A DNA stretch of 64,000 bases from Halichondria panicea (lineage: Eukaryota; Porifera; Demospongiae; Suberitida; Halichondriidae): NCBI RefSeq assembly GCF_963675165.1, contig NC_087382.1:3325963-3389962 (forward strand), read 5' to 3'. Each line of letters begins with the position of its first letter. Within the stretch, counting starts at the first letter, position 1. This document shows, piece after piece, positions 31,001-42,700 of this stretch. The notes beneath the pieces were generated by a model, which searched no databases, was not told the DNA's origin, and was given only the letters and a program-made list of their open reading frames with translations. The position numbers and the translations under genes are program-made.

Positions 31001-34000
31001 TACTATGCCCACTACTCAGAAAAATCTGACCCGAATTAGTTGTCGTGTAAACGGGGCTTAATTAAGCTATTATAATTAAACATTTTACACATAAAGATCT
31101 ATATAATAGCAGGAGTACATGAATATTCATGTACTCCTGATAATAGCGTGACAAAACAACGTTTTGTACCTCTAGCTATCTTCACAAAAGTCAAAAATGT
31201 ATTTTTTCTTTTCCAACTGATGCTCTATTAGCTAGGGGGCATGAGAATGAAGCTTTAGGGCTGGGGGATCTGAATATCTTTCAGTGATCATAATTCATGA
31301 AACATTGTTTCCCGCGTGTTGCCGTAACATGGATTAACATCAAAGGCTCTCTGGTGCCATGCTGCAAATTCAATGTAAAATATCGCGTTATTTACTTCCG
31401 TTTCCAATCCTTCTCCTTCTTTAATCTATATAAACAAACTAGAGCACTAAAGTGCTAACTCTCGGCTGTTAATGTGAATACATTATAAAAATTAGGGAAG
31501 TACAACAACCTAGAAACTGGTAAAGGATCACTTTAGCTGCAAATATGTAGATCTACCTCGAATAAAGGTCACGTGTAGAGCTAGGCCAAGCTTTTTAGCT
31601 TTTGCTCGCTTTTATATGAGCTTTAACATCGATCTGCCACTAATAACTTGTTGTGTGAAGGCTATCCATGCTGTAAATGCAGTGCTATGGCATCCAGGTA
31701 AGCAAACTCACAAAATATATACAAACAAACAAACCTATACCCGTGGCCGCCCATTTGTGTCTCGGGTAATAAGAACAATTTTATGCACAGGAAAATATGG
31801 TGTTTTGAGTGAACCAGTTGTTCCACTCACACAAGACGAGGCTGATGCTCTGCAGAAGCTTCTCGAGGGAGCACAAGTCACCATTGGTTATCCCATTGTT
31901 GCTGGCACCACCACTCTGAAGGAAGTTCAGCAGCTGCTTACTCAGAGAGGACTGGTGGATATGGCCGCCAACCTCAGGACAGAACTCTATCAGAGTAAGC
32001 ACCCTAAATTAATGGAATAATTATAATTACAGTTTTCGAAGTTCTCACAGTTCAGCAAAAAAACCTGGAGATACTTGATAGTCTTATAAAGTCGACAAAT
32101 TCCATCACTCTTTGTTACCTAAAGCTGTTTCTTGTTGGGCCACCGTTTGTTGGCAAGACGACCACACTCAATCGATTGCTGAAATATTTCAAGAACATCC
32201 ATTTAGAACCTAACAAGGCAAAACTTAGGAGTACTCTTCTTGCTAACTGTTTGCAGGTATTTGCTTTAGTGAGCAACGATGGAACCGAATGGTTGTCTTC
32301 TAAAGATCTGAATGAAGAAGTTGCATTGTTGTTTAGATATTTCTGTGGCAGTGATCTTGAATCTGTAGGAAAAAGTGATCTTGATTTTGTAGGAAAGAGT
32401 GATTCTGAATCTGTAGAAAGTATTGATACTGAATCTGTAGAAAGTATTGATTCTGCAGCTGAAAACTTGAATTCTGAAATCATATACGAATCCACTACAC
32501 CACATACTAGAATTACCAAAGAAATTGTTGAGACAAGAGAAGTAGGAGATACCAAAGACGAACGGCTAGCTCGAGTACGAGACTGTATATCACGATTACA
32601 AAATGTGATCAAAGATAAAGATCAGTCTAAAGAACTGCTTAAACACATAGAGGGTAGCACACTGCTGAACATTAACGATATAGGAGGTCAACCTGCGTTC
32701 TTAGAGATGCTACCAGCCCTGAGCAATGGTCCGGCCATGTATCTAGTATTTGCTGACTTGAGCAAAGAGCTCAATAAGCCGTACAAAATTCCTTTCAGTC
32801 GAGATGACACAACTATCACTCCTTACGACGCCATGCATTCCGTTGAATCCACTGTTTCTCAGATCCTCTCTTCAATTGCTAGCATTCATCGCATCTCTCA
32901 AGAACCAGTTCCGTTTAAACTCGACAGATCAACTGCTTTTGGTCAGGAATTTGAGAAGCTCCAGGAAGTGCGTCCAATGGCAACACTAATAGGCACACAC
33001 AAAGACAAGTTAGAGGAACCGGTAGACCAGAAAATTTCGGAATTTGATTCAGCTCTTACGAAAGTTACTTCTAATTATAAGACAATCATTGCTAACCCTT
33101 CACCAAACCGCACAATTTTTGCAGTTGATAACTTTTCAGGAACAGATACAGAAGATATAGCACCAATCCGAGGTTTTTTGAGTGACATCTTCGAGAAACA
33201 ATTTAAAGATTCTTCTATTCCCATTCAACCAAATTGGCTCTGGTTTAGTCTGATACTGCGACGAGAATACTGCATTGCTCCGATGGATGATTGTGTTATC
33301 ATTGCTAGAGATCTTGGCATCGAAGAAGATGAGCTACAGCTTTGCCTTTGGTATCTTCACCATTGCACTGGAACCATAATGTATTATCCCAATATACCCG
33401 GGAAATACTTCAAAGGACATGTGATCTGCACTCCTCAAGTTGTGTTTGATAGCATTAGTGAATTTATTGTGACTTCTCTGCGCATTCTCCATGGTGATGG
33501 GGTGGTTATCGAATCAGAGCGAGTTGAACTGATTAAGAAGGGACAATTTTCGATCAAATCCATTGAAAAATACTGCAATTGTCCTCAAGTTAAGGAAAAG
33601 CTGAAAGAGAGTAAGCTTCTCCCAGCAAAGCAACTTGTAAAACTCCTTGAATATGTTCACCTTCTATCACCAATAGTCCATACGCAGTCAGACAAGGAAG
33701 AAATTACCTACTTAATGCCGGCTGTTTTGGAGTGTGCTTCACAAGAGGAGCTGGCGAACCCACCTCCACCAGACACCAACAACCCAGAACCACTCCACAT
33801 CACATTCAGCTTTGGTTACGTACCAACAGGAGTCTTCTGTGGGCTCATCACTCGACTAGTTTCCCAAGGCCCTCATGGAATACTCGGATTGACGTGGAAG
33901 TTGGTGGAAGATGGCGTCAAGAGAAACTGCGTTGCTTTCCATGTAGATGGTGTTCACAAGGTGACTCTGCTCTCGCACGAAAAGAGCTATGAAATTCGAG

Positions 34001-35292
34001 TTTCTCGTGAGGATCCAGAATCTTCTCTCCACGACCTTTGCGCTCATGCAATCTCGGTCGTTCTGTATTTCCTCAAAATCTTATATGAGAATTTGGTTCC
34101 ATTAATCGCATTCCAGTGTCCCTGTTCCAATCACAAAGCCGAACGAGACGTCACTAATTTATGTACTATTTCCGATGGTTCAAAAGTTCGATTTCTTTGT
34201 AAAGATTCTATGAAGCTCGTAAAATTAAAACCGGAGCAAAGGATCTGGCTTGGAAAGGTGAGTATCCATTGTACATATTATTATTTTACTTTTCCTACAG
34301 ACCAAGAAGGTTGGTGAGGAAGCTGAACTAGAGGTGCTAAAGTTTGCTGAGGATGGTTTCTCCTTCCACTGGACCAAAGAGGGCTCCAGACGTCAGATCA
34401 AGACAACTGACGATCGGCCCAACACTCTGAGTTTCCCGACTGTGAAAGAGGAGGACTTCGGTCACTACCAGTGTGAGGTGAAGGATGCAGCTGCTGGGAA
34501 AGTGCTCCTCACTCTCTACACAGCTCTCTTCAAAGAAGAGACAAGTCAGTTAGCAATGACGTATGCCGCACTTACGTTCCATCTTTATTTTTCTGCTTTA
34601 GAAGAATTCTCTGCTGAAAGGATTGAAGAGCCAAAAAGCAATGACACTAAATCTATTGTAAAGACACCATCATCAGGTTTGATTGTTTCTACGAACTATA
34701 TATGTATATAACACTGTTGTATAAATAATTATACTGAGCTATGTATATATTATGTAAGCATGGTTATATACATTGTTTGTTAACTTCCCCTCTACAGGAC
34801 CACCTGCTAATCGAGTCGCTCTCCAAGAACTAATGAGGCGATACAAACTGACTGACGAGCAACTCAACCGTGAAATAGTGGACTCCGATACTCCCGTAAT
34901 GGCCTTAAATTTTGATAATGTGGAAATGTATTCAACTGCAATGGGGCTAGCTATTGCTGAACAAGCTGATGTGAAGAAGGTGTACCATTGCGAAGGAACT
35001 CAAGCAGCCATGATGAAGTGTTTGAAAATCTGGAAAGAACGTGATCCTTTTCAAGCAAGTTACAGAGCTCTACTGGATATCGCACTGAGATTGGAGAAAG
35101 GAGAAACAGCTGATAAAATCTGTCAGCAATTGACCCAACGTAAGTACATGTATATGAGTGCCCCTCCCCCTTTACCACCCTCCTCTAGAAAGTACCTGAG
35201 TATAATTACAACTATACACAACAATTTAACTGAAATCACACCAGAGAAGTACAAAATGCACACCATCCTTTACAGATCGTACACTGGACTGA
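28094..35292 (+). CDS. Copy B: ankyrin-Roc-COR-Ig-death signalling protein
   Basis: Eleven exons (28094-28098, 28163-28207, 28260-28525, 30196-30297, 30375-30476, 31791-31994, 32033-34257, 34301-34544, 34602-34676, 34798-35139, 35276-35292) give 1208 residues. Order: ankyrin repeats (about 20-170), a helical linker (about 180-240), a Roc GTPase with P-loop GPPFVGKTT near 275, DIGGQ near 457 and THKD near 562, a COR region (about 620-850, PNWLWFSLILRREYCI), a single Ig-like domain (about 985-1062, ending EDFGHYQCEVKDA), and a death domain (about 1110-1200, MMKCLKIWKERDP, SYRALLDIALRLEKG). No signal peptide or membrane segment is seen, so it should be cytosolic. Roc-COR proteins are GTP-controlled dimers and death domains recruit partners, so a sensor or adaptor role is inferred. 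Confidence 0.88.
30556..31428. mobile_element. Inverted-repeat-flanked insertion in a copy B intron
   Basis: Left end tagattaaagagggaaaggg is mirrored by the right end near 31390-31428, with about 35 bases of imperfect complementarity around ggattggaaacggaagt. It has no ORF of note. A second foldback lies inside at 30761-31061. Just upstream (about 30477-30555) the intron resembles the short intron before the Roc exon and the first 40 bases of that exon. Confidence 0.65.
30761..31061. mobile_element. Foldback element with ttaagccccgtttacac ends
   Basis: ttaagccccgtttacac at 30761 is the reverse complement of gtgtaaacggggctta ending at 31060. It is about 300 bases long, has no coding potential and is nested in the larger insertion. 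Confidence 0.75.
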
Positions 35293-35627
35293 TGAACTGA
35301 TCACACATAATTATGGTGACGAACTGTACTGAACTTTTCTTAGAATTTTATAAATCTTCTGTAATGTATGTTTCTATTTTACCATTTTGGTATATATTAT
35401 GATTTTTCCACTATATAATTATAGTCATTTGTATACAGAACATTCAACATTGATCATGATGTTATTTTACTGAAATAGATGCAACCATAATTATATGCAT
35501 TAGCACCTAGCTTAATTTGGTGAGCAACACCTAGCTAGCTTACTGTGTACATTGAATAACGTGCTGGATTGCATGCATGCATGTGTATACACAATCAACA
35601 GCTATAGACTGCACGTATGCTGTATTA

Positions 35628-35861
35628 CCGTATAGCACGAAATTTTCGAGGCACTTATATTTTGTGGATTGGCCTCTAAAAACCATTTCGTTGCACAATG
35701 TTCGCGGAATGACTGCTTACCGGAAGCCACGCCTTTAAATCTTTGCATGATAGCAGGTAATTCTAATTAAAGAACACTTTTTGTGGACTAAATTTTCGTG
35801 TAGAATTCTAACCCACGAAGTCCGCGAAAATTAAGCCCCTCGAAAATTTCGCGCTATACGG
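35628..35861. mobile_element. CCGTATAGC foldback element
   Basis: Starts ccgtatagcacgaaattttc and ends gaaaatttcgcgctatacgg, with TA at both borders; about 234 bases without coding potential. Confidence 0.75.
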
Positions 35862-35903
35862 TATATTAAATATTAGCTTTATGTTATAGATAGTATGGGC
35901 ATG

Positions 35904-35990
35904 AGGTATCTATGTGTTATAGTGTCCCATATCACGAGGGCTTTGCCCGAGGGATGAGGGACACTATAACCATAGATACCGAATGCACAT
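35904..35990. repeat. Hairpin, arms about 30 bases
   Basis: The arm aggtatctatgtgttatagtg is mirrored by cactataaccatagatacc around a cgagggctttgcccgaggg loop that can itself fold. Confidence 0.75.
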
Positions 35991-36241
35991 GTGCTAACTG
36001 ATTTAGATCCCACTTTTCATTGGCTGCCTCAGGCAAGAAGTGTATCTATAAAAGCAGCAAGCCTTAGCAACAGCTTTATTTTTGAAAATGTCCTGTTTTG
36101 ACAAGCTAGATGATTTCTGCTTTTCTGCTAAAAAACCTTTGCATTGGCCTTGCTTCAACATTTAACTAGTGACTCCACCTTGTGCAGGAATAGCCTCGAT
36201 CCCAGGCCGAGTTTTCGCTTTTATAACGGTTAGGCGAACAC

Positions 36242-37250
36242 TAGCCTCGATTCCAGGTTGATTAAAATACGGCCTGGTACCTATTGCAGGGTGATAGTGC
36301 GCATGCAGTTAGTTTATTCTCCAGAATCTGGGGAATCCCCTTTTTCTTTCTCTCATCTATTTTCTATCTTTGTACATCAGCTTAGCTCTCTATTGCGTTG
36401 TTCCAGAAGGCTTTCACACTAGTCTGAAGCCAGAAGAGGCTCTCATCTACCTCTATGACGGTTGTATGGTCAGGATGTCTTACCTTGGATCTGTACAGGC
36501 TATGGGAAGTGTATGGTGCCTCAAACTGCTACTTGCGAAGACAACCCGGCTATAGGACCATCTTAGACGTAGATGAGAGCCTCTTCTGTCTTAAAACTAG
36601 TGTTCAAGCATTCTAGACCAACACAATAAACGGCATAAGCCACAGCTAGCTTTACAGAACTCAGTCATAGAGATAAAGTATTACGGAACATATTATTAGT
36701 AAACGGACTAATTTCCTCTGTAATTTACTAAAGTTTTACGTTCGTAGTACGATTACCCATATTCTGGGTACCGTATATGCTCGATCAGAAGCCGCTCTTG
36801 TATAAAGGCCGCACTCAAATAGTAGCCTCCCTTGCTAGCAAATGAAACATTTAGTAGCCGCTCTCAAATAGTAGCCTCCCATAAACCTCAGTGAACTTTG
36901 ACTCTAGCATTTCTGCACCTGGCAGCCAAAAAAATTATTACTAGCAGCTAGCTACATGTACGTAGCTATGAGTAGCAGCTTGTTAGTGCTTCACAAAGAC
37001 TTTCTCATGGCAGAGTTCAAGTTTATGCAGGTGAAAACAACTTTTGATGACAAACTAAATTATCTGGAGCTAATAAACGCCGCTCTTGAACAGTGGCCCC
37101 TCTTGAATTGTAGCCTCCTCTTCCAGCAAAATGAAACATTTAGTAGCCGCGGCTCCTGATCAAGCATATACGGTAATTTGAAGCGCATGCGCACTATCAC
37201 CCCTGCAATAGGTACCAGGCCGTATTTTAATCGGCCTTGAATCGAGGCTA
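36242..37250. mobile_element. Inner TAGCCTC-ended element nested in the outer one
   Basis: Starts TAGCCTCGATTCCAGG and ends CCTTGAATCGAGGCTA. Flanking repeats are ggcgaacac (36233-36241) and ggcaaacac (37251-37259), eight of nine alike. Its arms run about 70 bases (through gcctggtacctattgcaggg and ctatcac). Inside are an inverted repeat at about 36410-36600 and a CCGTATA foldback. Confidence 0.8.
36771..37173. mobile_element. Foldback element with CCGTATATGC ends, innermost of three nested layers
   Basis: ccgtatatgctcgatcag at 36771 is mirrored by tgatcaagcatatacgg ending at 37173, with TA at both borders. Its interior has two further complementary blocks around gtagcctcc. Confidence 0.7.
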
Positions 37251-38060
37251 GGCAAACACTAGTTGTTCTCCTAACCGTTATAAAAGCGAAAACTCGGCCT
37301 GGGATCGAGGCTAGTGCAGGAAGCGCTCTGCAACAAATGAGCCCAGCCTCCTCTTTTCTCTGCACTCAAGCCCCACCCCCAGCTCAAGCTTCTCAGTAAA
37401 CTGTTCTGATATGTACGGCTAGCTAGCAAGGAACAGCTTGCAGCAATGCTACAGTGCACTATCGTTCCCAAAAAGACACGTGAGTCTACTGTTTGAAACA
37501 TGGCTGCAGGATAGAAACAGAAGTCAGAAGGACGAAGTTGACAAATGCTACAAGTTGAAGACATGCTTTCATGCTTGTGACAATGGACCCAGAACTGTTA
37601 TAATCATTGGCTCTTAGTGTTCCTCGTAGAGACGAGAAAAGATAGGTGAACCCTAACATCAATCCAGCAAACGCTATAGAAACTGGTAGTGAAAAAACTG
37701 AACAGCCATAGCTAATTATCATGCAGCTACAGCTTTATTATCATTTCTGTGCATTCAAAAAAATTATTCTTGTACTTTATACCCTCAAACTTATAATTCA
37801 CTGGGAAACTATGAGATTATGGCTCATAATTCCCTGCTAAACACACACAAGTGGGATCTAAGTGTCCCTATATGAATTTTTCAAAATTAATCAACTGGAC
37901 AATTATTACAACATATATACATGTACATTGAGTATAGTGTCACACACATACGATTATAAATTATAATGAAGCTACGTATACAAACACACAAATACAAAAA
38001 TTGTTCTGGACTATAAAATTGGCATTAGGCCAATACGCATGTAGTATGATGGTGTTCTAA

Positions 38061-38215
38061 TTAAGTGTTCCTCTTGTATGAGTACAGCTGCAGGAGGACG
38101 TACTGAGCACAGTCAGTGGAGGTCCAATATCCTGTGTGGGCGGTGAGCGAGTTGATGTAACTATTCTCAGCAAAACTCTCCTTCAGCATAAAATCCAGTC
38201 GCTCACAAAGCCTCT
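38061..38215 (-). pseudogene. Copy of the DDHD last exon (open frame)
   Basis: It matches the last exon of the DDHD gene (56329-56483) and stays open with the same stop and acceptor. The penultimate DDHD exon is also present at 38498-38531. No other DDHD exon is near, so it should not be translated as a full protein. Confidence 0.85.
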
Positions 38216-38497
38216 CTGTAACAGGGGGAAATGTATACATATACTTAATTTCCTTTTTTCTGCCACATGAATTAACTAAATTTACAATCTAATGCTATCC
38301 AGTTTTTGTTTTTGTATGGTATAATTATACATGTACATACTTAATATACAGGGGTGGCCTTTCCTGAGGGACCTGTCATTGTCATTTGAGACCTGGCCTT
38401 TTGTATCACAGTTGGCCTTTCTTCAGGCGTGTTCCACACAATACAATGTACACTACTATAGTTGTAGAAAGTAAGTCAGTGTATATTATGTCCTTAC

Positions 38498-38531
38498 CTT
38501 CTGGCTTTAGAGATTTGTCATTGTCTGCCAC
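38498..38531 (-). pseudogene. Copy of the 34-base penultimate DDHD exon
   Basis: Identical in structure to 56939-56972 (encoding VADNDKSLKPE), with the same donor and acceptor. Confidence 0.75.
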
Positions 38532-39077
38532 CTGTGTGAAAAGTGTACAGAGCAACAGGGACAAACTAGGTGATAAGTGCAGATAATTGATTGGTCAAAG
38601 CGTTCTAGAAAACTGTCCCAGAAATGTTTGTAGAGTTGATTCTTGATAGTTGAAATCGAGTGGTTGACTATATCCATTTTTGGTACTGCTAATGCTTTCA
38701 CTATACATTCCATGCAATGAATTTTTTTAAATTAATCAACTGAGCATAATAACTATTATTATTACAACATATACATTGAGTAGTGTCACACGTGCACATA
38801 CGATTATAATAAAGCTACGTATACACACACACAAATACAAAAATTGTTTTGGACTTTTAATGAATAGAAGGTTTGGTTAATTTGTACCTTTCATAATTAT
38901 AATAGAAATTTTATACGTGGCTTAATACGTTTTGTTGTAGAGAGTAAATATTATAATAGTGGTTGGTATTGTAGTGCAGTGTTTGTTTGTCAGAGTGAAC
39001 ATTTTGCCTACTCTTAATTTCATGTTAGTACAACATTAATTCATGATAGCATTCCATTCACTCTCCCCCCCCTACCC

Positions 39078-39175
39078 CACACACACTCACACACACTCAC
39101 ACACACACACTGGCACACAAACACACACACACACACACACACACACTCACCCCCCCCCACACACACTCACACACA

Positions 39176-39230
<55 letters not shown>

Positions 39231-39281
39231 ACACACACACACGCACATGCACGCATGCACACACACACACACACACACACA
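39078..39281. repeat. (CA)n microsatellite
   Basis: About 200 bases of CA/CACT repeats with short C runs, upstream of copy C. Confidence 0.95.
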
Positions 39282-39725
39282 GAATGAGGAGACTATCAAC
39301 CGTCAATGCAACCTAACAAAACATACACAAAACACCTATAATATACTCTATATGCTGCAGATGACATATATCATTGGGCAGTGATTGTGCATTCCTTGTT
39401 GCTAGGAAACTACATGCACATCAAGACAGTGTACAACTGACAACAGTACATAATAATAGTATAATTAATGAATGAACAGTTTAGTGGACAATGCATACAT
39501 GTATCTACCAAATAATAATTATGGAGTCGATCTTCTGTGGATATAGAACATGTAATTGTTTTGTATATCATTTTGCAGTCACATGTGCAATGGAATTCCC
39601 AGGGTGTGAATGGTATGTCAGTGGTGAGGGTATTGATATCAATCCAAAAATACCAGCTAGTGAATATAATCAGTAAACCCATTCTTCTCAGTCTAGCTGC
39701 AGCCAAGGTGCGGATAGTAGAGAAT

Positions 39726-42700
39726 ATGGAGTGAGTGATCATTGCTGCCACAATAATGTCACTATTGAACTGTTTAATACTCTATATAGACAACAGGCTG
39801 AGGATTGGTGGGGTAGTTCGAGGGAGGCTGTTAGATCGCAGTCCAGGTAAGTGATGCTTACTGACATTACAGTAAAACGACTATTATATATGCTGTTTTA
39901 CTCTAATTAAATAGGAAGTTGTATAGTGCTGCTTATAATAGTGATGTCAGCAAAGTGAAGTCTCTACTGTCACAAGGGGTCGACCCCAACCACCCCGAGT
40001 GCTTTCCACTACACATCGCTTGTTCATTTGGTCACCTGGAGATAGTGAAGGCACTTGTTGAGGCTGGAGCAGACACTGAGAAATGGGATGATGACGGCAG
40101 GTGTCCAGTTCATTGTGCAGCCTTGTTTGATCAAAAGAAGGTGTTGGTTTACTTGATCAGGGATTGCAAGTGCAGCGCTGGTAAGTCATTAGTTTATTCA
40201 CTATAGCTACGGCTATATACATGACTATGTCTACATAATACAAATCAACTGTGTGTACATTATATACCAGGGAATGAAACATTATATTATCGATCATCAC
40301 ATCTCACTAAAATTGGTTAGCTGCACAGAGGATTATAGTTTATACAAGGGACATGATCTGTTTTGACTTCTGTATTAATTTTGATGATAGATTATTATGT
40401 ATATACAAATGTTCATTCTGCGCATTGGGTACCTAGCTTATATAGAAATAGTTGTACCATGGATATCAAGGGTGTATTGGATTTGTACTACCAGGGCAGT
40501 TGTATGTATTCCCTGCACAGGTAGCTTGTACTATGAACACGTATATTGCAATTAGAAGCTGTTATCCAACCCATTTTTACAACTGAATAGTTACTGTAGT
40601 AAACACTTTTTGATCCCTGCCGTGCATGCACTGTGCACATTTTGTGTGCATGTGCTTGCACTTGACAAACCACATACAACTTCACACCCAGTTCCAATAT
40701 GGTCCGGTAGTTTTAGTGAATCTGATTGGATACTAAAGAATTGATCTTCACAATGTGATCCTATAGTGTGTCACAGTAGTGATCTATAAAAGAGTAGTTT
40801 CCTTTAAGGGTGGAGGGTGGGCTTTAGGCTGACCACAGCCAATGTACCCTAGGGTACATGAATGTACACCCTAGTAGCAGAGGAGGTATGACAGGCGCGG
40901 TGCAGCTCAGGCAATTAACACAATAATTATCCGCCCACGTCGTATGTTTTTGTTGAGAGTAATCAGAGGCTAATTGCTAGAGTTGCACCGCACCTGTCGG
41001 ACCTCCTCTGCCCTAGTAGGGTACATGGGATTTGTGCCCTGGAGTATCCTGAGAGTTTCAATGGATATTCCTTAGTGTCAGAGCACATCACGGTGCAAGG
41101 CCATTAAGAGGTTAATTCCTTATAATACTATCTAGATGAACACAGTAAGTAAGAGCAATGTTAATACTTAGTGACACCATGAAACATTAATGTGTAGATA
41201 CCACAGACAAGAACAACAAAACTCCACTCCACACTGCATGCTCTGGTGGTCACCTAGATGTGGTGCAGTACTTGGTGGAGGAGGCCCACTGTGACATCAG
41301 TGAGTGTATCATATTTCTTTCCTCGTAATAGACATTATGACTGTAACTTCCAGATGTATGGAACAAGTACAATACTCCACTTCACTATGCATGCTCTGGT
41401 GGTAACCAAGGTGTGGTGCAGTACTTGGTGGAGAAGGCCCACTGTGACATCAGTGAGTGTCTTTAAACCATTGTATAGCTGCATTGACTCATTGAAAGAT
41501 CTCTGACACTATAATCTTACACCCATGCACTCTTGACTATATCGATACAGATGCAACTACTAAGCATGGCAGGACACCACTTAACATAGCTAAAGAGAGT
41601 CAGTACAAGGAAATCGTTGACTACCTCAAGACTCGACAAGAATCATCTCCTAGACAACTAGGCAAGTTATGCACAAACACTTACAGTATCCCATGGCAAC
41701 CTAAACGTGTGTATTTCATCGTAGTACAAGATTCATAATTTCATTTCTTGTCATCAGGAAAAGATGGTGTGACAAGTGTTGGGAGTCAACCAGCTGTTCC
41801 ACTCACACAAGACGAGGCTGATGCTCTGCAGAAGCTTCTCAAGAAAGCATGGGTCAACATTGGTCATCCCATTGTTGCTGGAACCACCACTCTGGAGGAA
41901 GTTCAGCAGCTGCTTACTCAGAGAGGACTGGAGGATATGGCCACCAACCTCAGGACTAAAATCAGTCAAAGTAAGCACCCTAAGTCAATGGATGTTTTTT
42001 GTTGATATAATTATTACAGTTCTTGCAGTTCAGCGAAGAAACCTGGAGATACTTGATAGTCTTATGAAGTCGACAAATTCCATCACTCTTTGTTACCTAA
42101 AGCTCTTTCTTGTTGGGCCACCGTTTGTTGGCAAGACGACCACACTCAATCGGCTGCTGAAACATTTCAAAAACATTCGTTTAGAACCTGATAAGGCAAA
42201 GCTTAGGAGTACTCTTCTTGCTAACTGTTTGCAGGTATTTGCTTTAGTGAGCACCGATGGAACCGAATGGTTGTCTTCTAAGGATCTGAAAGAAGAAGTT
42301 GCACTGTTGTTCAGGTATTTCTGTGCCAGTGATTTTGAATCTGTACAAAGTGGTGATTATGAAAACATCAGATACAAATCCACTACACCACCTAGTCCTC
42401 TTTCCAAAGAAATTGTTGAGATAAGAGAAGTGGGAGATGACACCACAGATGAACGACTAGCTCGAGTACGAGACTGTATATCACGATTACAAAATGTGAT
42501 TAAGGATCAAGATCAGTCTAAAGAACTGCTTAAACGCATAGAGGATAGCACACTGCTGAACATTAACGATATAGGAGGTCAACCTGCATTCCTAGAGATG
42601 CTACCAGCCCTGAGCAATGGTCCGGCCATGTATCTAGTATTTGCTGACTTGAGCAAAGAGCTCAATAAGCCGTACAAAATTCTTTTCAGTCGAGATGACA

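Larger units (their letters stand above)
36191..37313. mobile_element. Outer TAGCCTC-ended element with perfect 9-base target duplication
   Basis: The element begins TAGCCTCGATCCCAGGCCG and ends CGGCCTGGGATCGAGGCTA. Flanks are gtgcaggaa at 36182-36190 and 37314-37322, identical. Its own arms are only about 50-60 bases (through ttataacggttaggcgaaca); a second element sits between them. Nine-base duplications and long inverted ends suggest Mutator-like transposition, by analogy. Confidence 0.85.
35293..39725. other. Gene-poor interval between copies B and C
   Basis: It holds foldbacks, a nested pair of TAGCCTC elements, DDHD exon copies, a (CA)n microsatellite and, from about 39570, the 5' flank shared by the ankyrin family. 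A hydrophobic minus-strand frame at 37486-37722 has no recognisable family. Confidence 0.5.

Noticed and set aside
37486-37722. Hydrophobic minus-strand ORF of 78 residues
   Set aside because: No family resemblance, no splice context, and it lies in transposon-rich DNA. Hydrophobicity alone is weak evidence.
39043-39384. ORF of Thr-His repeats
   Set aside because: It is simply the translation of the (CA)n microsatellite.
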